Of a DNA stretch of 6,255 nt, positions 1 to 4,390 are shown piece by piece. Numbering within the stretch: position 1 is the first letter of the stretch; every line of letters begins with the position of its first letter. The stretch lies in NCBI GenBank assembly GCA_958420145.1, contig CATZIR010000039.1, positions 1 through 6,255 of the forward strand. The letters run 5' to 3'. The stretch comes from an uncultured Eubacteriales bacterium (GTDB lineage Bacteria > Bacillota > Clostridia > Christensenellales > UBA1242). A program made the translations under genes and the position numbers. Below the pieces are notes generated by a model. It ran no database searches. It saw nothing but the letters and a program-made list of their open reading frames with translations, and was not told the origin of the DNA.

Positions 1-129
1 TGGGGTTAGTGTTCCGTCCATAATATCGCAATGCAAAAACTCTGCATATGGTGCAATTTCCTTAACATAAGTTAAAATTGTCTTTTCTGCTGGGAGTGAT
101 GATACACTCACTAAAACATTTTTTTTCAT
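1..129 (-). CDS. rpe: Ribulose-phosphate 3-epimerase-like protein, N-terminal 43 residues (3' end outside window)
   Basis: Only the first 43 codons are inside the window. The ATG at 129 has a strong AGGAGA Shine-Dalgarno at 133-138. The family interconverts ribulose-5-phosphate and xylulose-5-phosphate in the cytosolic pentose phosphate pathway, using a TIM barrel and a divalent metal. The visible part shows the first beta strand (VLVSVSSL, residues 5-12) and the diagnostic second-strand motif HCDIMDG (residues 33-39), whose His33 and Asp35 correspond to metal ligands. The first-strand segment reads VSVSSLP where the family usually has SPSxLSAD, so this is a divergent member. Position supports the call, because rpe lies downstream of rlmN in many Firmicutes, usually with stp, prkC and rsgA in between; these are absent here. 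Another phosphate-sugar epimerase of the same fold cannot be excluded from this fragment. Confidence 0.8.
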   Translation of the reverse strand, partial: MKKNVLVSVSSLPAEKTILTYVKEIAPYAEFLHCDIMDGTLTP

Positions 130-148
130 ATTTCTCCTACAAAAATAA

Positions 149-167
149 TTTATCACATTTTGATAAA
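149..167. repeat. Inverted repeat just upstream of the rpe ribosome binding site
   Basis: Perfect 7-bp arms TTTATCA (149-155) and TGATAAA (161-167) flank a 5-nt spacer, about 10 nt upstream of the rpe Shine-Dalgarno. It could be an operator or a weak leader hairpin. All but two of its seven pairs are A-T, so the RNA hairpin would be unstable. Its role is unknown. Confidence 0.35.
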
Positions 168-197
168 AATATAAAATATTTTGCTAAGCCTAAGCAA
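168..197 (-). promoter_or_regulatory. Possible rpe promoter
   Basis: On the minus strand TTGCTT (192-197) and TATATT (168-173) are separated by 18 bp. The -10 matches 5 of 6 consensus bases but the -35 only 3 of 6. It lies in the 70-nt gap between rlmN and rpe and could give rpe its own transcript. The evidence is weak in such AT-rich DNA. Confidence 0.3.
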
Positions 198-199
198 AA
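179..199 (-). terminator. Weak hairpin after rlmN
   Basis: The arms TTTTGCT (179-185) and AGCAAAA (193-199) form a 7-bp stem with a 7-nt loop, beginning directly after the rlmN stop codon. On the minus strand it is followed by an A/U-rich stretch rather than a clean U tract, and the stem has only two G-C pairs. It may be a leaky terminator or an RNA 3'-end stabiliser between rlmN and rpe. Confidence 0.35.
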
Positions 200-1249
200 T
201 TAATCTATATTTCCTGTTTCTAGGTATCTTCTACGAAGTTGACCACAAGCGCCGTCGATATCTTCGCCCATAGTTCTTCTAAGCGTGCTACTTAGTCCTA
301 GTTTTTTCAAACTTTCCACAAACTGCAATGCTTCTTCTCTTGTTGTGCCTTCGAGTGTTCTCTCCGTCACTTGATTTAGGCAAATAACATTGATATGGCA
401 AGGAAGTCCACGCATTAGGTGTCTTAGTTCCAATGCACACTCCTTGCTATCGTTCAAGCCTTTGATAAGCACATATTCAAAAACAATTCTTCTACCTGTT
501 TTGCCAAAATAATACCTACAAGCGTCGATAATTTGCTTTATGCCATACTTGTTGGCAACTGGCATAGATTGTCTCCTAATCTTGTCGTTTGGAGCGTGCA
601 GACTGATTGTCAAAGTGATTTTGAAGCCGTCATCTGCAAGTTTGTATATATTTGGCACAATGCCACAAGTGGACAAACTGATGTTTCTTTCGCTGATGTT
701 TAGTGTGTCTTTGCTCGAAATGAGTTTCAAAAATTTTGTCACATTATTATAGTTGTCTAGTGGCTCACCACTACCCATTAAAACAATGTTTGTTACTTTT
801 CTTCTGTCGCCAATGCCACCTTCTAGAAATCTATTTATTTGCACAACTTGTCCTACAATTTCGCCAGCAGAAAGGTTTCTAACAAGTCCACCCAATGTGC
901 TTGCACAAAATTTGCAACCCATTCGGCAACCAACTTGACTAGATACGCAAACCGTGTAGCCATATTTATATTTCATAAGCACACTTTCGATGATGTTGTT
1001 GTCACTAAGTTTGAACAAAAATTTGACAGTACCATCTCGGCTCACTTTTTTATCTAGAATTGTGCAAGGCTGAGCAATATAGTTTTCGGTTAGCCTATTT
1101 TTTAGGTCGTAACTAATGTTAGTCATTTCGCTAAAACTTTTGCCTTGATATAGGCTTGTGAAAATTTGGCCAGACCTAAATTTTTGTTCGCCCATGTCTA
1201 GCATAACTTTTTCGATTTCTTTTAATGAATAGTCTAGTAAATTTTCCAC
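200..1249 (-). CDS. rlmN: Dual-specificity 23S rRNA / tRNA adenine-C2 methyltransferase RlmN
   Basis: A radical-SAM enzyme that methylates C2 of A2503 in 23S rRNA and A37 in some tRNAs, affecting decoding accuracy and antibiotic response. The 349-residue length is normal for the family. The radical-SAM cluster is CRMGCKFC, with Cys108, Cys112 and Cys115. The SAM-binding GSGEP lies at 159-163. Cys335 in GEDIDGACGQL is the methyl-carrying cysteine (E. coli C355), Cys101 in VCVSSQ matches E. coli C118, and Glu88 in IESVLM matches E. coli E105. The catalytic set is therefore complete. The start is GTG at 1249, not ATG; it is chosen because the AGGAGA at 1255-1260 is well spaced and the N-terminus is family-like. 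The gene follows fmt with its ribosome binding site overlapping the fmt stop codon, which implies co-transcription and translational coupling. Confidence 0.97.
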   Translation of the reverse strand: MENLLDYSLKEIEKVMLDMGEQKFRSGQIFTSLYQGKSFSEMTNISYDLKNRLTENYIAQPCTILDKKVSRDGTVKFLFKLSDNNIIESVLMKYKYGYTVCVSSQVGCRMGCKFCASTLGGLVRNLSAGEIVGQVVQINRFLEGGIGDRRKVTNIVLMGSGEPLDNYNNVTKFLKLISSKDTLNISERNISLSTCGIVPNIYKLADDGFKITLTISLHAPNDKIRRQSMPVANKYGIKQIIDACRYYFGKTGRRIVFEYVLIKGLNDSKECALELRHLMRGLPCHINVICLNQVTERTLEGTTREEALQFVESLKKLGLSSTLRRTMGEDIDGACGQLRRRYLETGNID

Positions 1250-1254
1250 AATTT

Positions 1255-1261
1255 TCTCCTA
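1255..1261 (-). promoter_or_regulatory. rlmN ribosome binding site overlapping the fmt stop codon
   Basis: The minus strand reads TTAGGAGAAAATTGTG. The TAG that ends fmt (1259-1261) supplies the first bases of the AGGAGA Shine-Dalgarno (1255-1260), and the rlmN GTG follows 5 nt later. This arrangement suits termination-reinitiation coupling and fixes the GTG start. Confidence 0.85.
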
Positions 1262-2227
1262 ATTTAGAATTGCACCGGTAGCAAGTTTTTTGCCGTTAGC
1301 AAAATCTTTTGCACTCATCTTTTTTCCGCCTTCTAGTTGAAGTTCAACAAGTTCTAGCACTGAGTTATCACACTTTACGAAAATTCCTTTTTTTGTAGAT
1401 ACAAGTGCTACTTGTCCGTTTTTCATATTGCTTATTTCGTCAAGGCTAAGATTTGATAAAGCCATAAAGTCTTGCAAAGTATAACTCTTTGCTTTGTATA
1501 CTTTTAGCATTACGCCATTATAGTGCGTGTATGCTACTGGCCACTCTGCCATTCCCCTAACAAAGTTTACTATATTTTGTGCAGGAGTGTTAAAATCTAT
1601 CACGGCTTGCTCTTTTTTGAGCATTTTGCATTTTGTTACCAAACTTTCGTCTTGTGGCACTAGCACTGCCGTTCCGTTTTCAATCTCATCTAGTGACTTT
1701 AACAAAAGGTCTGCACCCATAAGGCTAATCTTTTCCATAAGCGAAGAAACAGTATCGCTTTCTTGAATTTCAAATTCTTGAGTGTGCAAAATTGGACCGT
1801 CGTCCATACCTGCTTGAGTTTTTAGAATAGTAACGCCCAAAGTTTTCTCGCCATTAATCAAACTCCACTGAATTGGAGACGAACCCCTATATTTTGGCAA
1901 AACTGAGCCGTGAACATTGTATACGCCATACTTAGTGATGTCTAATATCTCTTGACTAAGAATTTGACCATAGGCAGCAGTAATCATTATGTCTGCGCCA
2001 AGTTTTTTTAGTGGCTCTACACCTTCTAGTCTAATTTTTGCAAACTGATATACAGGAATGTTGTATTTTTGTGCAAGCACTTTTGTTGGTGGTGCTTCGA
2101 GAAGTTGCTTTCTGCCGACAAGTTTATCTGGCTGGCAAACAACAGCAATAACTTCGTGTCTGGAATCTATAAGTTTTTGCAAAACATTTTCTGCAAAATG
2201 TGGTGTTCCTAAAAATATGATTTTCAA
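1259..2227 (-). CDS. fmt: Methionyl-tRNA formyltransferase
   Basis: Transfers a formyl group from 10-formyl-tetrahydrofolate to Met-tRNA(fMet) before translation initiation. The 322-residue protein matches the usual family length (about 310-320). It begins with the Rossmann-like MKIIFLGTP. Other motifs are DIMITAAYGQIL (79-90), the formyltransferase signature NVHGSVLPKYRG (104-115) with catalytic Asn104 and His106, and GVTILKTQAGMDDG (131-144), where Asp142 is the expected catalytic aspartate. From about residue 205 comes the C-terminal tRNA-binding domain. The start is a TTG at 2227: the family N-terminus begins exactly there and an AGG lies 8 nt upstream (2236-2238). In many Firmicutes fmt sits between def/priA and rsmB. 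Here it is first in its transcript, preceded by a terminator and an unrelated HTH gene pair, and rlmN follows directly without rsmB. Confidence 0.97.
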   Translation of the reverse strand: MKIIFLGTPHFAENVLQKLIDSRHEVIAVVCQPDKLVGRKQLLEAPPTKVLAQKYNIPVYQFAKIRLEGVEPLKKLGADIMITAAYGQILSQEILDITKYGVYNVHGSVLPKYRGSSPIQWSLINGEKTLGVTILKTQAGMDDGPILHTQEFEIQESDTVSSLMEKISLMGADLLLKSLDEIENGTAVLVPQDESLVTKCKMLKKEQAVIDFNTPAQNIVNFVRGMAEWPVAYTHYNGVMLKVYKAKSYTLQDFMALSNLSLDEISNMKNGQVALVSTKKGIFVKCDNSVLELVELQLEGGKKMSAKDFANGKKLATGAILN

Positions 2228-2261
2228 TTTCGTGACCTACCTATCTTAGTATATATAGATT

Positions 2262-2270
2262 AGTATAACA
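2262..2270 (-). promoter_or_regulatory. Probable fmt promoter (extended -10)
   Basis: The minus strand has TGTTATACT: TATACT matches 5 of 6 of the -10 consensus and is preceded by the extended TGn element. Initiation would fall near 2255, giving a leader of about 28 nt before the TTG. No good -35 lies at 17 bp. A TTGACT at 2277-2282 would need an alternative -10 (TATATA, 2252-2257) at 19 bp. The same TGTTATACT also occurs at 2285-2293. Confidence 0.5.
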
Positions 2271-2308
2271 AAAAACAGTCAAAAAGTATAACACTTTATG
2301 GCTGTTTG
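2268..2308 (-). terminator. Terminator-like hairpin after the HTH gene pair
   Basis: On the minus strand AAACAG (plus 2302-2307) pairs with CTGTTT (plus 2273-2278). The inner helix AAAGT/ACTTT closes a GTTAT loop, with two mismatches between the helices. The 3' arm runs into a six-T tract. It lies 37 nt past the stop of the gene at 2345-2602 and would separate that operon from fmt. Confidence 0.55.
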
Positions 2309-2344
2309 AATAAATTTTTATAAGTTGCAACTGTTTGAGAAGTT

Positions 2345-2602
2345 TTACTCATTGTTACTAAAAATGAATTTAGTAAAATCTTCTATGCTCATCTCTAACG
2401 CTTTTGCAAAGTATGGAATTTCTGCAGTTAGCATATATCTTCTGCCTTTCTCAATTTTTAATAAAGTAACTGCATCAATATCTAAACCACATACTTGCAA
2501 TTTTTGTGCAAATTCTAGTTGAGAAAAATAAGCATTGTATCTTAAATCAAAAATTCTTTTGCCTATTATTTCATTTCTATTTTTTAATTCTAGACTTTTC
2601 AT
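2345..2602 (-). CDS. XRE/Cro-type helix-turn-helix DNA-binding protein (second of tandem pair)
   Basis: An 85-residue protein that is essentially one XRE/HTH_3 domain at residues 13-80. The helix-turn-helix spans roughly FSQLEFAQKLQ, the turn VCGLDID, and the recognition helix AVTLLKIEKGRR. A conserved tail, EIPYFAKALEMSIEDF, packs the last helices. There is no ligand-binding or protease domain, no transmembrane segment and no signal peptide, so it is a small cytosolic regulator of the lambda Cro/cI fold. It is a paralogue of its upstream neighbour: about 32 of 69 aligned positions are identical without gaps. The recognition helix differs clearly (AVTLLK against RATLSL). The ATG at 2602 lies 2 nt after the neighbour's stop, and its AGGGAG Shine-Dalgarno (2608-2613) is inside the neighbour's last codons, so the two are coupled. 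The target is inferred to be the 2890-2999 operator array. Confidence 0.85.
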   Translation of the reverse strand: MKSLELKNRNEIIGKRIFDLRYNAYFSQLEFAQKLQVCGLDIDAVTLLKIEKGRRYMLTAEIPYFAKALEMSIEDFTKFIFSNNE

Positions 2603-2604
2603 AT

Positions 2605-2880
2605 TTACTCCCTAACGAGAATTTTTTCTGTAAACTCACCAACTGACATTTTTAATGCCTTTGCGAAAAATGGTATTTCATATACTAGTAATTTTCTTTT
2701 TCCGTGTTCAATCAAAGATAATGTGGCTCTATCTATATCAAGTCCACATAGTTGTATTAGTTCTGTGTATCTGGTTTGAGTTAAGGCATTCATAAATCTA
2801 AGTTTTGCTAAATTAATGCCAATCCTGTTATTTTCCATTATGTCCAATTCCATTTGTTGTGGCTTTCTGTTTAATTTCAT
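2605..2880 (-). CDS. XRE/Cro-type helix-turn-helix DNA-binding protein (first of tandem pair)
   Basis: A 91-residue single-domain regulator. After a polar N-terminal extension (1-18), the XRE fold runs from about 20 to 87: INLAKLRFMNALTQTRYTELIQ, the turn LCGLDID, the recognition helix RATLSLIEHGKR, then EIPFFAKALKMSVGEF. The GLDIDRxTLSxIExGKR pattern is typical of a clostridial XRE subfamily. The ATG at 2880 is chosen because AAGGTG (2885-2890) precedes it; Met10 and Met15 lack such a site. It is the promoter-proximal gene of a two-gene operon. It is divergent from the plus-strand gene at 3012, across an intergenic region full of 17-bp inverted repeats. By analogy with phage repressors it is inferred to bind those repeats and repress its own promoter. 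It may form heterodimers with its paralogue. Confidence 0.85.
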   Translation of the reverse strand: MKLNRKPQQMELDIMENNRIGINLAKLRFMNALTQTRYTELIQLCGLDIDRATLSLIEHGKRKLLVYEIPFFAKALKMSVGEFTEKILVRE

Positions 2881-2909
2881 AACACACCTTGTTAACTTTT
2901 TTGAAAAAA

Positions 2910-2926
2910 TGTTGATATTATTAACA
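2910..2926. promoter_or_regulatory. Operator-like site 2
   Basis: TGTTGA-TATTA-TTAACA, one mismatch between the arms. The surrounding bases extend the symmetry as AAAATGTT/AACATTTT (2906-2913 and 2923-2930). It lies just downstream of the predicted HTH-operon transcription start. Confidence 0.7.
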
Positions 2927-2929
2927 TTT

Positions 2930-2946
2930 TGTTAGATTTTATAACA
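2930..2946. promoter_or_regulatory. Operator-like site 3, overlapping the HTH-operon -10
   Basis: TGTTAG-ATTTT-ATAACA. Its right half contains the complement of the predicted extended -10 of the HTH operon (2938-2946), so occupancy would block that promoter directly. Confidence 0.65.
2938..2946 (-). promoter_or_regulatory. Predicted promoter of the HTH gene pair (extended -10)
   Basis: The minus strand reads TGTTATAAA: TATAAA (2938-2943) with an extended TG one base upstream. No convincing -35 is present, as is common for extended -10 or regulated promoters. Initiation would fall near 2931 with a leader of about 50 nt. The element sits inside an operator-like repeat. Confidence 0.5.
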
Positions 2947-2953
2947 ATAAGTG

Positions 2954-2962
2954 TGCTATACT
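2954..2962 (+). promoter_or_regulatory. Predicted promoter of the Rho-N-like gene (extended -10)
   Basis: TGCTATACT on the plus strand has a 5-of-6 -10 (TATACT, 2957-2962) and an extended TGn. The -35 is poor. Initiation would fall near 2969, inside the degenerate repeat 2963-2979 and just before the perfect repeat 2983-2999, so bound repressor would block or roadblock transcription. Confidence 0.5.
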
Positions 2963-2982
2963 TGTTATACCTATTAGAAATA

Positions 2983-2999
2983 TGTTAATACATTTAACA
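2983..2999. promoter_or_regulatory. Operator-like site 5 (perfect palindrome)
   Basis: TGTTAA-TACAT-TTAACA has perfect 6-bp arms. It lies between the predicted start of transcription and the ribosome binding site of the plus-strand gene at 3012, ending two bases before the AAGGAG. Confidence 0.75.
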
Positions 3000-3011
3000 A
3001 AAGGAGTAATT

Positions 3012-3317
3012 ATGTCACTAGATGGAGATTTTTATGAACAGTTTGGAATATATGAATTAAGAAATATCGCAAGGGACAAGGGAGTTAAAAGTCCAACATT
3101 ATTAAACAAAAATGCTTTAATAACACAAATTATGGAAATTGATAACGGTTCTTTTGAACCAACCTTTAGAACAACAAAACAAGGCAGACCTTTCAAACCA
3201 ATTAGTCTACCTGATATAGACGGCACTTGTTTAGATTGCCCTATATACAAAAAAATTAAAGAATTGTATGATTTGATATTAAACTACATAACTGAACAAA
3301 AAAATCCTAGGAACTAA
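3012..3317 (+). CDS. Small Rho-N/SAP-like protein with AT-hook-like segment and CxxC pair, function unknown
   Basis: This 101-residue protein is not one I can name. Residues 13-42 (IYELRNIARDKGVKSP, then K33 and LITQIMEI) resemble the helix-extended-loop-helix of the Rho N-terminal or SAP nucleic-acid-binding domains. A basic segment KQGRPFKP (56-63) with a GRP core looks like an AT-hook. Then come CLDC (73-76), a possible redox or half metal site, and an amphipathic helix KKIKELYDLILNYI (80-93) that could dimerise. There is no signal peptide or membrane segment. The start at 3012 follows an AAGGAG at 3001-3006; the upstream in-frame ATG at 2982 lies in the operator and lacks a ribosome binding site. 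It is divergent from the two XRE genes and probably repressed by them. Its last codons form the left arm of its own terminator. A role binding DNA or RNA is inferred. Confidence 0.8.
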   Translation: MSLDGDFYEQFGIYELRNIARDKGVKSPTLLNKNALITQIMEIDNGSFEPTFRTTKQGRPFKPISLPDIDGTCLDCPIYKKIKELYDLILNYITEQKNPRN

Positions 3318-3329
3318 CTAGGATTTTTT
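3298..3329. terminator. Strong bidirectional terminator containing the stop codon of the 3012 gene
   Basis: The arms AAAATCCTAG (3301-3310) and CTAGGATTTT (3318-3327) pair perfectly over 10 bp, extendable to about 12, around a 7-nt loop. There is a T run on the plus strand (3324-3329) and an A run on the left, so it can serve the plus-strand gene and also the convergent E2-like gene ending at 3350. The TAA stop (3315-3317) of the plus-strand gene lies in the loop. Confidence 0.9.
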
Positions 3330-3362
3330 GTTACGATATGTATTTTTTGTTATGCTATGTAT
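3324..3362. repeat. Imperfect 19-bp tandem duplication at the 3' end of the E2-like gene
   Basis: GTTACGATATGTAT (from 3330) and GTTATGCTATGTAT (from 3349) repeat at a 19-bp period, each preceded by a T run. On the minus strand the copy inside the gene encodes KKRYIA-stop and the copy after the stop would encode KKYIS-stop, so the gene end including its stop codon appears to have been duplicated. Confidence 0.6.
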
Positions 3363-4315
3363 CTTTTTTTGTTTAGTTTGGCTTGCTTTTTTGCAAGTTT
3401 CGCTTGTTTTTTAACTAACTTCTTTTCGAGTTTTAGTTGTTTTTTCTTCTCTTTTTTTGTTAGTTCTTTTGGTGGGTATGTGTAATGTTCCTTCAAAGAA
3501 TCAACATTAAGTATATGTGTTTTTATTCTCTTTATGCTTCGAGCATAATATAGACCGTCGCAGATTCTTTCGTCGATTACAACACCAATTTGCAATATTT
3601 TTGCAATTTCCACGGTCTTGCCATCTTCGGCGACCACTGGACGAGTAACTTCCTTACCCATTCCAGCAAACATACTAGTTGTTCCAAGGTCATATAAATG
3701 GTGATAGACATATTCTGTGGAAATACTTTTCATATTAGTTAAAAAGCAACTTGTGTGGAATGGACTAAGTTTAATTAATTTTTTTGGAAGCATTCCGTGC
3801 CTATCTAAAAACCTAACTAGACCCATTGCCATCTTGAGTAAAAGTGGTGGGCATTTCATTAAAAAGCCTGCAAACTTGTCTGTATCATTTTTTTTGTCAC
3901 CACCCTTGTTGGCTGCGATTGCTTCATCTACTTTTTCTTTTACTTCATAAATGTTTTCTGTACCGTCAAATTCAAGTTTTACAGTTGTTTCGTCCGCACC
4001 GTCTCTAAGTGATTTTTTAACTGTAAAACAAACAAAAATTCCTTTCCTATCATAAATTCTTGTGTTCATTGTAAAGCGATTGAGTGCTGGTCTTTCGGCA
4101 TACATTCTAACAATGGCTGCGATTAGAATGTGCATATACGAAAATTCGTTGCCCTTTTCAAGTTCTTCAGTAATAAATCTGTCTATGTCGTCACATCTAA
4201 CTTCTAGCAAATAGTTTACCATTGCGTCATATCTATGTGGCATAATTGCGCTTGTGGCCCTGAGTATTGGGTCAATGTTTTTTGCGACCTTCCCGTCGCT
4301 TCTCTTTCCAAACAT
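3350..4315 (-). CDS. 2-oxoacid dehydrogenase E2-like acyltransferase-domain protein, no lipoyl domain
   Basis: A 321-residue protein with the chloramphenicol-acetyltransferase-like catalytic fold of E2 subunits of 2-oxoacid dehydrogenase complexes. It lacks lipoyl and E1/E3-binding domains, and no E1 or E3 gene is nearby. The fold is seen in the substrate-loop region SYMHILIAAIVRMYAERPALNRF (59-81), a CFTVKKSL strand, SPFHTSCFLTNMKSI (184-198) and the C-terminal signature region VVIDERICDGLYYARS (245-260). Classical E2 has DHRxxDG; here the catalytic His is Glu249 while Asp253 and Gly254 remain, so normal acyl transfer is unlikely. I recall DERICDG as typical of this stand-alone Firmicute family. 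The tail (285-318) is a Lys-rich coil with repeated KKQAKL. The ATG at 4315 has GGAGAG at 4323-4328 and a near-consensus promoter. True substrate unknown. Confidence 0.85.
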   Translation of the reverse strand: MFGKRSDGKVAKNIDPILRATSAIMPHRYDAMVNYLLEVRCDDIDRFITEELEKGNEFSYMHILIAAIVRMYAERPALNRFTMNTRIYDRKGIFVCFTVKKSLRDGADETTVKLEFDGTENIYEVKEKVDEAIAANKGGDKKNDTDKFAGFLMKCPPLLLKMAMGLVRFLDRHGMLPKKLIKLSPFHTSCFLTNMKSISTEYVYHHLYDLGTTSMFAGMGKEVTRPVVAEDGKTVEIAKILQIGVVIDERICDGLYYARSIKRIKTHILNVDSLKEHYTYPPKELTKKEKKKQLKLEKKLVKKQAKLAKKQAKLNKKRYIA

Positions 4316-4346
4316 ATGTTAACTCTCCAAAATTCAATTTGAGAAT

Positions 4347-4375
4347 ATCATACCATAAAAAAGCACCCTTGTCAA
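4347..4375 (-). promoter_or_regulatory. Strong sigma-A-type promoter of the E2-like gene
   Basis: The minus strand has a perfect TTGACA (4370-4375), a 17-bp spacer and TATGAT (4347-4352), with an extended TGG before the -10. It is the best promoter in the window. Initiation near 4340 leaves a leader of about 25 nt carrying the GGAGAG ribosome binding site. Confidence 0.9.
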
Positions 4376-4390
4376 ACAATCAAAAAGTGC
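4357..4390 (-). terminator. Terminator-like hairpin overlapping the E2-like promoter
   Basis: The minus-strand RNA GCACUUUU (plus 4383-4390) pairs with AAGGGUGC (plus 4363-4370) through six Watson-Crick and two G-U pairs around a 12-nt loop, followed by six U (plus 4357-4362). It faces transcripts arriving from the gap to the right. The -35 and the spacer of the E2-like promoter lie within it. Confidence 0.5.

Larger units (their letters stand above)
2890..2999. repeat. Array of 17-bp operator-like inverted repeats, TGTTRA-N5-TTAACA
   Basis: Five 17-bp units share the form TGTTAA-N5-TTAACA. Three are strong: 2910-2926 (11 of 12 arm bases), 2930-2946 (10 of 12) and 2983-2999 (12 of 12). Two are degenerate: 2890-2906 (10 of 12) and 2963-2979 (9 of 12). 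Unit starts step by exactly 20 bp within two groups (2890, 2910, 2930 and 2963, 2983), about two helical turns, so bound dimers would lie on one DNA face with 3-bp gaps. The array fills the divergent region between the HTH operon and the plus-strand gene and overlaps both predicted promoters. It is most simply an operator for one of the adjacent XRE proteins; the binding itself is inference. Confidence 0.75.

Noticed and set aside
540..1057. Plus-strand open frames inside rlmN
   Set aside because: They oppose a gene with a full set of RlmN motifs, lack ribosome binding sites and have no recognisable domain. The same applies to plus-strand frames inside fmt, the E2-like gene and rsmD.
2982..3011. 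Upstream ATG at 2982 adding ten residues to the plus-strand gene
   Set aside because: It lies within the perfect 17-bp operator-like repeat, has no Shine-Dalgarno, and the ATG at 3012 has an ideal AAGGAG.
3032..3250. Minus-strand open frame opposite the Rho-N-like gene
   Set aside because: The plus-strand frame has a promoter, ribosome binding site, recognisable motifs and a terminator; the minus frame has none of these.
2268..3329. The HTH cassette as an intact prophage, integrative element or classic toxin-antitoxin pair
   Set aside because: There is no integrase, recombinase, transposase, attachment-site duplication or recognisable toxin fold. Both small minus-strand proteins are DNA-binding domains, so only the switch-like organisation can be supported.
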